Source: Sphingopyxis sp. H115
GTDB taxonomy: Bacteria; Pseudomonadota; Alphaproteobacteria; Sphingomonadales; Sphingomonadaceae
Reading direction: 5' to 3'
Length of the DNA: 64,000 bases
Assembly (NCBI RefSeq): GCF_001468465.1
Contig: NZ_LNSA01000003.1
Span: 124,001 to 188,000 of the forward strand
The notes beneath the pieces were generated by a model, which made no database searches, was not told where the DNA came from, and worked only from the letters and a program-made list of their open reading frames with translations. Both the position numbers and the translations under genes were made by a program. Numbering within the stretch: position 1 is the stretch's first letter; each line of letters starts with the position of its first letter. Positions 48,656 to 56,609 of the stretch are shown in pieces.

Positions 48656-49403
48656 TATCGCATCCATCTATCGCGGCGCCTGGGCCTTTGCGCTCGCCTG
48701 CCCGCTGCTCTTCCTTGTCCCCGTACTCGTGGAGCTCGCGCAGCATATCGTCGAATGGCAAGCGGGCATGTACAACGGCATCGCCGGTGCCAAGGCAGCC
48801 GAGACCGACCCGCTGCGCCTGCAATTCGGCTTCGCCAAGACACTCGCCATTCTGCTGCCTGGCTACTGGTTCACCCGATACATCCTGTTCGACCGCGATG
48901 CAGCGCGCGCGCGCCGTATCGAATGGCCCGCCATCGGCCTGTGGCTCATCTTGTTCGCGCTGAACGCCCTGCAACAATGGTGGACGCTGTTCGGCCCGTC
49001 GCTCACCGGCTTGATCGGCCTCACCGGCACCGCCGCGCAATGGACGGGTTACGCCCTCGCCCTGCTCGGCGCCATCGCCGGCATTTATTTCGTGGCATGG
49101 ACCGTCGCATGGACGCTGGGCAACACCGCGATCGGTCCGATCCGCTCGGCCCGGATCGTGGCCGGCAGTTTCTGGCGGACCGTACTGCTGATCCTTGCGG
49201 GGGTGCTGCCGCTGATGATCGCGCATTATGCGCTCAGCTTTGCCGCGATCTTCGGCCCTGCGCTCCTCGACTGGCCGCTGCTGCTGCTCGACGCGCTCGT
49301 CGTCGGCCTGCTCGCGCTGACCATGGCGGGTAGCAATGCCGTCGCCGCCCGCCACGTGACCATGAAAAAGGGGATCGACCTCGCGACCGGCGCCGCGCGC
49401 TAA
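48645..49403 (+). CDS. Polytopic membrane protein, third gene of the DUF2975-HTH cassette
   Basis: Family not recognised. It has 252 residues with about six hydrophobic segments (near 12-30, 65-80, 95-112, 120-150, 165-185 and 200-222), so it is an inner-membrane protein. Cytoplasmic ends carry MKTDIASIYRGAW and ARHVTMKKGIDLATG. The ATG lies within the HTH gene (11-nt overlap), which ties expression to that regulator. It may be the effector controlled by the cassette. No transporter signature is evident. Confidence 0.75.
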   Translation: MKTDIASIYRGAWAFALACPLLFLVPVLVELAQHIVEWQAGMYNGIAGAKAAETDPLRLQFGFAKTLAILLPGYWFTRYILFDRDAARARRIEWPAIGLWLILFALNALQQWWTLFGPSLTGLIGLTGTAAQWTGYALALLGAIAGIYFVAWTVAWTLGNTAIGPIRSARIVAGSFWRTVLLILAGVLPLMIAHYALSFAAIFGPALLDWPLLLLDALVVGLLALTMAGSNAVAARHVTMKKGIDLATGAAR

Positions 49404-49593
49404 AAAAGGCGCGCCTCGACCGCGTGCTCGTGGCCTCAAACGGCACAAAAGCCCGCTCAAGCTTGGACCGCCGAGCCGATTTGCTCGGCTCGTCGCGTCC
49501 AACGCACGGCTCGTCCACCTTGGCGTGGCCCTTGCGCCCTTCCGCGCGTTGAACGGACAAGCGTTCCATCAACACCAAAGGAGACCGAAAGCG

Positions 49594-50442
49594 ATGCGGA
49601 AATTCGCAGGCTTTGTTGCAACCATTTCTCTTGGCATGTCGGCCATCGCCGCCGCGCCTGTTCTGGCGCAGGATGCCGCCGCCGCGACCGTCAACCTGAC
49701 GGCGGGCACCAAGGTTTTTGATTCCGAAGGCGCCGAACTCGGCACCGTCACCAGCGTGGCGGGCGCCAATGTCGTCGTCGATCTGGGCGAGGGCAAACAA
49801 GTAACCCTCCCCTCCAACGCATTTGGCCAGCTTGAAAAAGGCCCGACGATCGGCGCTACCAAAGCCCAGGTCGTCGCCGCAGTCGATCAGGCCAATGCCG
49901 GCAGCGAAGCCAAGCTCACCGCAGCCTTGCAGCCTGGCGCCGACGTGCGCGGCGTCAGCGGCGCGACGGTGCTTGGCAAGGTCAAGCTCGTCGCGCAGGA
50001 CGGCGTCGTCCTCACCACGCCGACCGGCGACGTGAAACTGCCGCGCAACGCCTTTTTCGTCGGACAATCCGGTCTCGCGACCAGCTTCACCGCCGAGCAG
50101 TTTGCGGCTGCGATGCAGGAAGTGAACACCGCCGCCGCCGCAGATGACGCTGCGGTCGCCGCCGCGCTCACCCCCGGTGCCGACGTCCGCAGCCTGAAGG
50201 GCGCCGCCGTCCTCGGCAAGGTCAAGTCGGCCAGCGCCGACACGGTCGTCGTCACCACCGCCGCCGGCGACGACGTCAGCCTTCCGCGCAGCGCCTTCCT
50301 GATGTCGCCCGCAGGCCTTGCCGCCGCCTATACCGCCGAACAATTCGCTGCTGCGGTGGCGCAGGCGACGGGCGAGCCCGCACCGCAGGCCGAAGCGACC
50401 GCCGACGCGGCGCCGGCCCCGGCGCAAAAGCCGGCCAGCTAA
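49594..50442 (+). CDS. Secreted protein with three PRC-barrel-like repeats
   Basis: Exported protein of 282 residues; signal peptide about 1-26 (ending LAQ). The body is three copies of a roughly 80-residue unit (about 36-112, 114-192 and 194-262). Each contains a G-x-V strand, then VTLPSNAF, VKLPRNAF or VSLPRSAF. Units 2 and 3 are nearly superimposable (PGADVRG/S, VLGKVK, TAEQFAAA). The beta-rich GxV...LP pattern resembles a PRC-barrel. The C-terminus is an Ala/Pro-rich tail. AAAGGAG precedes the ATG. A strong terminator follows, so it is monocistronic. Function unknown. Confidence 0.82.
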   Translation: MRKFAGFVATISLGMSAIAAAPVLAQDAAAATVNLTAGTKVFDSEGAELGTVTSVAGANVVVDLGEGKQVTLPSNAFGQLEKGPTIGATKAQVVAAVDQANAGSEAKLTAALQPGADVRGVSGATVLGKVKLVAQDGVVLTTPTGDVKLPRNAFFVGQSGLATSFTAEQFAAAMQEVNTAAAADDAAVAAALTPGADVRSLKGAAVLGKVKSASADTVVVTTAAGDDVSLPRSAFLMSPAGLAAAYTAEQFAAAVAQATGEPAPQAEATADAAPAPAQKPAS

Positions 50443-50462
50443 TCGGCCCGAATATGAAATAG

Positions 50463-50495
50463 GGGGCGCGGAGCACAGGTTCCGCGCCCCTTTTT
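50463..50495 (+). terminator. Intrinsic terminator after the triple-repeat gene
   Basis: GGGGCGCGGA (50463-50472) / TCCGCGCCCC (50481-50490), 10-bp perfect stem with an 8-nt loop, followed by TTTTT. It lies 20 nt after the stop codon. Confidence 0.9.
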
Positions 50496-50573
50496 CATGC
50501 GCCGCTGCGGCGGCAGATGCTATTATGCGGCGCATCGATTGCAGACCAGGGATGGCCGCTTCTGGCCGATAGT

Positions 50574-50648
50574 TGCCCCCGGCGAACGCGGGCCCCCAGA
50601 ATTGCTACACCAACCTTGCGTTTTCCCGCGGCGCGCGCCGGGGTTCGC
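50574..50648. repeat. REP-like inverted pair, copy 4
   Basis: Arms GCCCCCGGCGAACGCGGGCC and GCGCGCGCCGGGG flank the inner sequence CAGAATTGCTACACCAACC then TTGCGTTTT, which closely matches the inner part of copy 2. It lies between the terminator above and the mtgA stop. Confidence 0.75.
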
Positions 50649-50679
50649 AAAGGGGCAGCCCAGCGCCCCATCGCTGCCG

Positions 50680-51387
50680 TTATTTATAGACGCACCCGTC
50701 CAGCCCGTCGCGTCGCACCTGTCCGATGCGCGCGGTGATGGTATTGCCGTAGCGGCGCGTGAAGCCCGAAGGGCTGATTGCCTCGCGCTTCTTCGGCAGC
50801 GGCAGAATGGCTGCGATCCGCGCAGCCTCGCGCGGGGTCAACCTGTCCGCGCCATGCTTGAAATAACGCTGCGCGCCCGCTTCGACGCCATAGGTGCCTA
50901 TCCCCGTCTCGGCGACGTTCAGATAGACTTCCATAATCCGGCGCTTGCCCCAGATTTTCTCGATCAGGAAAGTGAACCAGACCTCGGGCACCTTGCGGAC
51001 ATAGCGCGTCCAGCCGCTGCCCTGCCAGAGGAAGACATTTTTCGCGGTCTGCTGGCTGATCGTCGATCCGCCGCGCATCCGCTTGCCCTTGGCGTTGCGT
51101 TCGATCGCCTCTTCGATCGCTTCGCGGTCAAAGCCGTCGTGCGAACAAAATTTTCCGTCCTCCGCCGCGATCACCGCGCGCACCATGTTGCGATCGATGC
51201 GGGACAGGCCTTCCCAATCCTTGGTAATTCCGTTGCCGTCGGTTAGCATGGTCAGCGTCACCGGCGGCGGCACGACGACATAGACGAGTACCCACGCGAT
51301 CGAAATCGCGACGAACCACAGCAGCCATTTGAACGGGCGGAGATACCAGGGGAGCTTGCGCGTCTGGGCGCGGGAAGAGGGTGCCAT
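50680..51387 (-). CDS. mtgA: Monofunctional peptidoglycan glycosyltransferase MtgA
   Basis: Single-pass inner-membrane GT51 enzyme that polymerises lipid II into glycan strands. It has 235 residues: basic N-terminus, one helix (about 20-40), then the periplasmic domain with the catalytic AAEDGKFCSHDGFD, GGSTISQQTAKNVFL and KRRIMEVYLNVAETG motifs. The ATG at 51387 gives the usual short cytoplasmic tail; a longer in-frame reading is rejected. No transpeptidase domain is present. It is a single gene. Confidence 0.95.
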   Translation of the reverse strand: MAPSSRAQTRKLPWYLRPFKWLLWFVAISIAWVLVYVVVPPPVTLTMLTDGNGITKDWEGLSRIDRNMVRAVIAAEDGKFCSHDGFDREAIEEAIERNAKGKRMRGGSTISQQTAKNVFLWQGSGWTRYVRKVPEVWFTFLIEKIWGKRRIMEVYLNVAETGIGTYGVEAGAQRYFKHGADRLTPREAARIAAILPLPKKREAISPSGFTRRYGNTITARIGQVRRDGLDGCVYK

Positions 51388-51561
51388 GCGCGGCAAATTA
51401 GCTGCTTGCGGATTCGAGACAAGCGGGCTTGATCGAATGGCGCCGATTTCCGCCGCAGCCCACCCGCGCCTTATTTCGTTCTCGCGCGTAGACACCGAAC
51501 GGCGGAAATGAGGTGGGGAGCTGCCTTTCTGGCGAGAACTAGCGGTCGCGCCCGACGCCGC

Positions 51562-52041
51562 CTAGGCCCCGAAAAGCTTGTCGATCGCTTCGTCCAGATA
51601 GGGGCGATCGACGAACAACCGCATCGGGTCGCGCCGGTTGAGCCAAAACCCGGCGCCGTGCCGATCGGTCAGCGCACGGCGCATCGTGTCCTGCAACAGC
51701 CGCAAGCGCATGACGGCGGTACGACGCGCATGGCGCAGGTCGTCCGACGCCTGCAGCGCGAAATGCACGCGGATCGCCTCGACGCGTGCCGCGACCACGT
51801 CGCTATAGCCCCGATGCGGCCCGCGATGCAGCGCGTGACCCGACTGCAAGGCGGCGCGTTCGCACGCGGGCAGGATCAACCCGTTGCGACCGAAATGCCG
51901 TAGCGCGAACCCCTCGGCGCGCAGCTGCTCGAACATCGCCGCCATTTGCGGACGTTGCATCAGGCTGACCGGCATGAGGTGGTGGCGCTGGAACCCGTCC
52001 CGCGCCGCTGGCGCGCCCTGCCACCCCCGCGCCAACCTCAA
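51562..52041 (-). CDS. AHH/HNH-type nuclease-like protein
   Basis: Small protein of 159 residues containing an AHH-type HNH/Endo VII motif. GFQRHHLMPVSLM (His20-His21) is followed by RHFGRNGLILP, and then by ALHRGPHRGYSDVV with two further histidines. This order (HH, NG-LP, H-GxH-Y) is the AHH signature. The motif lies before the first ATG, so the start must be further upstream. The best candidate is a TTG at 52041 that overlaps the previous stop as TTGA. Catalytic activity and target (DNA or RNA) are unknown; free-standing and toxin-type members both exist. It is coupled to the gene before it. Confidence 0.75.
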   Translation of the reverse strand: MRLARGWQGAPAARDGFQRHHLMPVSLMQRPQMAAMFEQLRAEGFALRHFGRNGLILPACERAALQSGHALHRGPHRGYSDVVAARVEAIRVHFALQASDDLRHARRTAVMRLRLLQDTMRRALTDRHGAGFWLNRRDPMRLFVDRPYLDEAIDKLFGA

Positions 52042-52865
52042 CCGTCGCGGCCAAATTCGACAACGACCGTCGACCTTTGTCGTTCGCCGCCCGGCAGCGG
52101 CAACAGATCGATCCACTCGCCCGCTTCCAGCCCGCGCATACTCCGCGCTTCGCGGATCGGGCCGTTGAGCATCATGTCGAGCGCCAGCCGCGACAGTCGC
52201 CGCACCATCTCCGCCGCCGTCCAGCCGTCGGGCACTCGCGCTTCCAGTTCCTGCCCGGCAAACAGGGCCAGTCCGCGCGTTCCCATCGCGCTCCCCTCCA
52301 CCAGGTCCTTGCGCCGGAACGCGACGACGTGGAGCACCGGCGGCATGCCGCTCACCAGCATTTCGGCGATCGACGCGCGAAATTGTGGTGCGTCGGACCA
52401 CAGCCGCGCTGGCGACCAGAATATATGGCTGGCATCGAACAGGTCGATCAACAGCACCATCGCTTTGAAAAATTCGCGCATCTGCGTCGTCCTTGCCGGC
52501 GGCGAGGTCGATGGCGCGCGCTCGGGTTCATGGATGAATATCCAGCACGCGCCGCCCGCGCGCCACTTCGACGGCAGACTCGCGGCGAGCTGGCTGGTCG
52601 AAGGATGGCCGGGATCGGCGAAATCCAGCGCCGCGGCGGCGGCGGGGCCGGCCAGCACCGATAGCGCCCCGAACGACAGGCGGAAACGCGGCACCGCGAT
52701 CAACTCCACCGCGGCGCCGGGCGCATCGTCGACCCGCTCGGGCTTCAATCCCATCCGGCGCAGCGACGCTTCGACCGCCCCCACCGGACTCGTCACGCCG
52801 GCGATAAGGGCGAAGGGTTCCGGCGGTACCGGCAAGTTCAAAGCGTCGCTATTGCCGACATCCAT
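52038..52865 (-). CDS. Unknown protein, DUF4261-like layout, coupled to the AHH gene
   Basis: Cytoplasmic protein of 275 residues without signal peptide or membrane helix. It has two alpha/beta halves; the N-terminal half includes FRLSFGALSVLAGPAAAAALDFADPGHPSTSQL. The C-terminal half includes VLHVVAFRRKDLVEGSAMGTRGLALFAGQELEARVPDGW and ends VVVEFGRDG. The arrangement recalls DUF4261, with T-x-G-L-x-F-G-x-E-L-E like residues, but this is an eyeball match. Its stop overlaps the TTG start of the AHH gene, so the two act together or are co-regulated. It could be an immunity or partner protein. Confidence 0.65.
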   Translation of the reverse strand: MDVGNSDALNLPVPPEPFALIAGVTSPVGAVEASLRRMGLKPERVDDAPGAAVELIAVPRFRLSFGALSVLAGPAAAAALDFADPGHPSTSQLAASLPSKWRAGGACWIFIHEPERAPSTSPPARTTQMREFFKAMVLLIDLFDASHIFWSPARLWSDAPQFRASIAEMLVSGMPPVLHVVAFRRKDLVEGSAMGTRGLALFAGQELEARVPDGWTAAEMVRRLSRLALDMMLNGPIREARSMRGLEAGEWIDLLPLPGGERQRSTVVVEFGRDG

Positions 52866-52969
52866 CGTGTTGCGCGGCCTTTTATGGGTCTCCCTTGCAT
52901 CGCAAGACTGACCCCGATGTTCAAACGCTTATTCGTGAATGTCGCAAAGTTAACCCTGGCGGATCTTGG

Positions 52970-54931
52970 TCAAATCGCGACCTGGCTGCCCAGCTCGACG
53001 ACGCGGTTCGTCGGCAGGCGGAAATATTCCATCGCGCTTTCCGAATTGCGCAGCATCCACGCGAACAGCTTCTCGCGCCAGATCGGCATTCCCGGCTTGC
53101 TCGCGGCGATGAGCGTCTGTCGCGACAGGAAAAAGCTCGTCTCCAACATCTTGAATTCGCCGCCACAGCTTGTCACGCGCTTCAGCGCGTCGGGCACGTC
53201 GATCGGCTGCATGAAGCCGTAGTTCAGGATCAGCCGGTGGAACCCCTGCCCCAGATCGTCGAGCGCGCAGTGATTTTCCGCGCGGACATAGGGCACGTCG
53301 GCGATCTTGATCGTCAGCAGGATGATGCGCTGGTGCAGTACCTTGTTGTGCTTGAGGTTATGGAGCAGCGCGTGCGGCACGCCATCGCTGCTCGACGTCA
53401 TGAACACCGCGGTGCCGGGAACGCGCGTCGCGCTGTTCGCCGCCGATTTCACGAAAACCGGGATCGGCATCGCGCCTTCGGCCATTTCCTGCTGCATCAG
53501 CTTGCGCCCGCGCGACCAGGTGGTCAGCAGCGTGAAGATGGTGAGGCCGATTGCCAGCGGGACCCAGCCGCCATCGGGCACCTTGATCAGGTTCGCGCCG
53601 AAATAGGCGATATCGACGATGAAAAAGACGGCGAGCACGGGCAGCGCCTTCCACGCCGGCCATTTCCACAGCGTGAAGAGCACGACGCTCATCAAGCAGG
53701 TGTCGATGAACATCGCACCCGTCACCGCAATGCCATAGGCTGCGGCAAGATTGCTCGACGAACCAAAAAAGAGGACGAGGATGATCACCATCACCATCAA
53801 CCCCCAATTGACCATCGGAATATAGATCTGCCCCTGCGCCGACGCGCTGGTGTGCTCGACACGCAGGCGCGGCATGAAGCCGAGCTGGATCGCCTGCTGG
53901 GTCAGCGAGAAGGCACCCGAAATCACCGCCTGACTTGCAATGATCGTCGCGAGGATCGCCAGGATCACCACGGGGACCTGCCAGGCATCGGGCATCATCT
54001 GGAAAAAGGGATCGGCGATCAGGTCGCCGCGCGGCCCCATCTCGGCGTCGAGCACCATCGCGCCCTGCCCCATATAGTTCAGCATCAACGCCGGCAGCAC
54101 GAAGGCCAGCCAGCTGAGCCCGATCGGCCCACGACCGAAATGCCCCATGTCTGCATAGAGTGCCTCGGCCCCCGTCACCGCGAGCACCACGGCGCCCAGC
54201 GCGATGAAAGCGGTGAAACCGTCGACATAGAAGAAGCGCAGCGCATTGAGCGGGTTCAGCGTTTCGAGGATGATCCCCGGATGATCGACGATATGGATAA
54301 GGCCGAGGATCGCCAGCATCGTGAAATAGGAGAGCATGATCGGCCCGAACAGCATCCCGACCTTCGCCGTCCCGCGCGACTGGAGCGCGAACAGGCCGAT
54401 CAGAATCGCGAGCGCGATCGGCACGATATAGGGCTCGAAGCCCTTGTTGACATAACTCAACCCCTCGGTCGCCGAGAGCACCGACATCGCAGGCGTGATC
54501 ATGCTGTCGCCATAGAAAAGCGCGGTCGCGAACACGCCGAGCAGCACGATCGGCCAGGTCCAACGCTTGCCTTCCGACGACCGGCTGATCAGCGCGAGCA
54601 GCGCCAGGCTTCCGCCCTCGCCCTTGTTGTCGGCGCGCATGATCGTCATGACATATTTGAATGTCACGACGAGCATCATCGACCAGAAGACGAGGCTCAG
54701 CACGCCATAGATATGTAGCCGGTCGGGCTCGATCGGATGATGCCCGGCAAAGGTTTCGCGAAACGCATAGAGCGGGCTGGTACCGATATCGCCGAACACG
54801 ACGCCGATCGCGCCGACGGCAAGCTTCAGCCTGCCATCGCCATGATGTCCATGGCCGTGATGGCCGGTATCGGCGGCAGCCTCGATGGCGCTTTGCGCGC
54901 CTTCGGCCGCCCGTTGCGACTCAGCAGTCAT
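52970..54931 (-). CDS. kup: Low-affinity potassium transporter Kup
   Basis: Inner-membrane K+/H+ symporter, 653 residues. The N-terminal cytoplasmic leader contains an unusual His/Gly run ([11 protein letters not shown]). Twelve predicted helices follow, starting with the family hallmark [15 protein letters not shown], and including [16 protein letters not shown] and [18 protein letters not shown]. The C-terminal soluble domain contains GTAVFMTS and RVTSCGG...[10 protein letters not shown]. It lies 39 nt downstream of ccmI on the same strand but is functionally unrelated; it may have its own promoter. Confidence 0.96.
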   Translation of the reverse strand: MTAESQRAAEGAQSAIEAAADTGHHGHGHHGDGRLKLAVGAIGVVFGDIGTSPLYAFRETFAGHHPIEPDRLHIYGVLSLVFWSMMLVVTFKYVMTIMRADNKGEGGSLALLALISRSSEGKRWTWPIVLLGVFATALFYGDSMITPAMSVLSATEGLSYVNKGFEPYIVPIALAILIGLFALQSRGTAKVGMLFGPIMLSYFTMLAILGLIHIVDHPGIILETLNPLNALRFFYVDGFTAFIALGAVVLAVTGAEALYADMGHFGRGPIGLSWLAFVLPALMLNYMGQGAMVLDAEMGPRGDLIADPFFQMMPDAWQVPVVILAILATIIASQAVISGAFSLTQQAIQLGFMPRLRVEHTSASAQGQIYIPMVNWGLMVMVIILVLFFGSSSNLAAAYGIAVTGAMFIDTCLMSVVLFTLWKWPAWKALPVLAVFFIVDIAYFGANLIKVPDGGWVPLAIGLTIFTLLTTWSRGRKLMQQEMAEGAMPIPVFVKSAANSATRVPGTAVFMTSSSDGVPHALLHNLKHNKVLHQRIILLTIKIADVPYVRAENHCALDDLGQGFHRLILNYGFMQPIDVPDALKRVTSCGGEFKMLETSFFLSRQTLIAASKPGMPIWREKLFAWMLRNSESAMEYFRLPTNRVVELGSQVAI

Positions 54932-54970
54932 CGCGCGCCTTTAGACGAGCTGGAGCTTTTGTAATAGGTT

Positions 54971-55654
54971 TCAATTCGGGACGCCCCCGCCCGGCACACC
55001 GGCCGACTCGTCGCCCGGAACCTCCGGCGGAAGCTGCGGCCCGAGCGCCTGCCGCAGTTGCGCAAGCCGCATCTCGAGGTCCGCCCGCCACGGCGCGTCG
55101 GCGGGGCTGCGCGCGAGAAGCTGGCTCCACACCGCCTCGGCACCCTTCAGGTCGCCGCCCTGCGCGAGCGCCAGACCCGCGAAGAAGGGGGGCGCGGGAT
55201 GTGTCGGGTCGCGCTTCGCCGCCTCGTCGAATGCCAACGCGGCCGCGGGCGACATCATCCCGCCGCTGTGCGCGGCGAGCGCATTGCCCAGCCCGACCCA
55301 CAGATCGACATTGTCCGGATGGCTCTCCAGCCCTTTTTCCAGCGTCTTGGCGGCCAATTCGGTCTTGCCGGTGCGCGCGAAGCCGTCGGACATTCCGAGC
55401 CACTGCGCGGCGGGACCGAAGCGTTCGGACATGCCTTGCCGCTGGTCGGTGATCGCCTCGCCAAATCCTTCGGGCTCTTCGGGCGCCGCAACGGGCTTGC
55501 CCGGCAGCGACGGGCTCCCCTGCAGCGCATAGCCCGCAAGCCCCAGCATCACCGCGGCCCCCGCGAGCGGCCGTGCCGCCGCCGGCAGTCGGCCCAGCCA
55601 GAAAATGCCGCCGATCGTCAGCGCCGCAGCAAAAAGAACCCACAGCCAGATCAT
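54971..55654 (-). CDS. ccmI: Cytochrome c biogenesis protein CcmI/CycH (TPR)
   Basis: Holds apocytochrome c for heme ligation. The protein has 227 residues, short for the family. Two N-terminal helices (about 1-20 and 27-45) are followed by TPR-type repeats (AAKTLEKGLESHPDNVDLWVGLGNALAAHSGG and AALAFDEAAKRDPTHPAPPFFAGLALAQGGDLKGAEAVWSQLLARSP). The ATG overlaps the ccmH stop as ATGA. It is the last gene of the ccm operon here. Confidence 0.9.
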   Translation of the reverse strand: MIWLWVLFAAALTIGGIFWLGRLPAAARPLAGAAVMLGLAGYALQGSPSLPGKPVAAPEEPEGFGEAITDQRQGMSERFGPAAQWLGMSDGFARTGKTELAAKTLEKGLESHPDNVDLWVGLGNALAAHSGGMMSPAAALAFDEAAKRDPTHPAPPFFAGLALAQGGDLKGAEAVWSQLLARSPADAPWRADLEMRLAQLRQALGPQLPPEVPGDESAGVPGGGVPN

Positions 55655-56082
55655 GCGGCATCGTCCCCGTCGCTCTCGCCGCGCCGAAACCGACCGAACG
55701 CCAGCCATCCGCCAACCACGAGGAATAACAATGGCCCCAGCCACAACAACGCCGTCGCCGCGTCGAAGGGCGGGTCATAGCTCACCCAATTTCCATAGCG
55801 CGCGACGAGCCACGCCTTGATCTCGTCGGGGCTCTCGCCCGCCGCGATCTTGCTGCGCACCTCGTGCCGCATATCGCCCGCGAGCGGCGCATCGCTATCG
55901 GCAATCGACTGCCCCTGACAGACAAGGCAGCGCAGTTCCTCCATCAGCGCCTTGGCACGCGCTTCCTTGGCCGGATCGCTCAGCTGCTGATAGGCATAGG
56001 GCGCGGGCGGCAGCCTATCCTGCGCCGCCAGCGGCAGCGCCAGCGCGCCGAGCAGACATAGCAGGATCAGCCGCAAGCTCAC
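55651..56082 (-). CDS. ccmH: Cytochrome c-type biogenesis protein CcmH
   Basis: Thiol oxidoreductase that keeps apocytochrome cysteines reduced. It has 143 residues: signal sequence (about 1-20), the conserved LRCLVCQGQSIADSDAPLAGDMR (Cys52, Cys55) and a C-terminal membrane helix (about 108-128). The start is GTG at 56082, overlapping the ccmG stop as GTGA. The C-terminal TPR part of E. coli CcmH is encoded separately as ccmI, as is usual in alphaproteobacteria. Confidence 0.95.
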   Translation of the reverse strand: MSLRLILLCLLGALALPLAAQDRLPPAPYAYQQLSDPAKEARAKALMEELRCLVCQGQSIADSDAPLAGDMRHEVRSKIAAGESPDEIKAWLVARYGNWVSYDPPFDAATALLWLGPLLFLVVGGWLAFGRFRRGESDGDDAA

Positions 56083-56609
56083 TTCATCGCCTCCAGCTTC
56101 GCGACGATCTCGGGCACCTGGTCGGCCAGGATCACGCCCTGGATTTGCTCGCGGATAATCCCCTTGCCGTCGATCAGGAAGGTTTCTGGCACGCCCGACG
56201 ACCCGAGCGCGATCTGGACGCTGCTCTGCATGTCCGCCCCGATGCGGTCGAATGGATTGCCATATTCGCGCAGGAACATCGCGACATCCTCCGGCCGGTC
56301 GCGGATCGCGATGCCGTCGATCGACACCCCTGCGGCCTTCAGCGCCTCGAGCTGCGGCGCCTCGGCGCGGCACGGGATGCACCAGCTGGCGAATACATTG
56401 ACCAGCCGCGGCTTGCCGTCGGCAAGCTGGCTGCTCTTCAGCCCCTCGACCCCCGCGGTCGCGGGCGGCAGGTCGAACAAGGGCATCGGCTTGTCGATCC
56501 ATTGCGACTGGATCAGCGTCTCGGCGGGCGTCACCAGCCGATAGATGAAGGCGCCGAACAGCAGCCCCATGATCGCCAATGGCACGAACAGGACCCAGCG
56601 GTTCTTCAT
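56079..56609 (-). CDS. ccmG: Thiol:disulfide interchange protein CcmG/DsbE
   Basis: Periplasmic membrane-anchored thioredoxin of cytochrome c maturation, 176 residues. One N-terminal helix (about 5-24) precedes the thioredoxin fold with FASWCIPCRAEAP (Cys77-Cys80) and the cis-proline SGVPETFLID. The ATG at 56609 overlaps the ccmF stop. It reduces the heme-binding cysteines of apocytochrome together with CcmH. Confidence 0.95.
   Translation of the reverse strand: MKNRWVLFVPLAIMGLLFGAFIYRLVTPAETLIQSQWIDKPMPLFDLPPATAGVEGLKSSQLADGKPRLVNVFASWCIPCRAEAPQLEALKAAGVSIDGIAIRDRPEDVAMFLREYGNPFDRIGADMQSSVQIALGSSGVPETFLIDGKGIIREQIQGVILADQVPEIVAKLEAMK

Noticed and set aside
49404..49593. Small hairpin GCCGAGC/GCTCGGC and possible leader gene before the triple-repeat protein
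   Set aside because: No T-run, no open frame with a ribosome-binding site; probably incidental.
52895..54718. 607-codon plus-strand open frame opposite kup
   Set aside because: His/Arg/Asp-rich antisense translation of membrane helices; Kup is certain.
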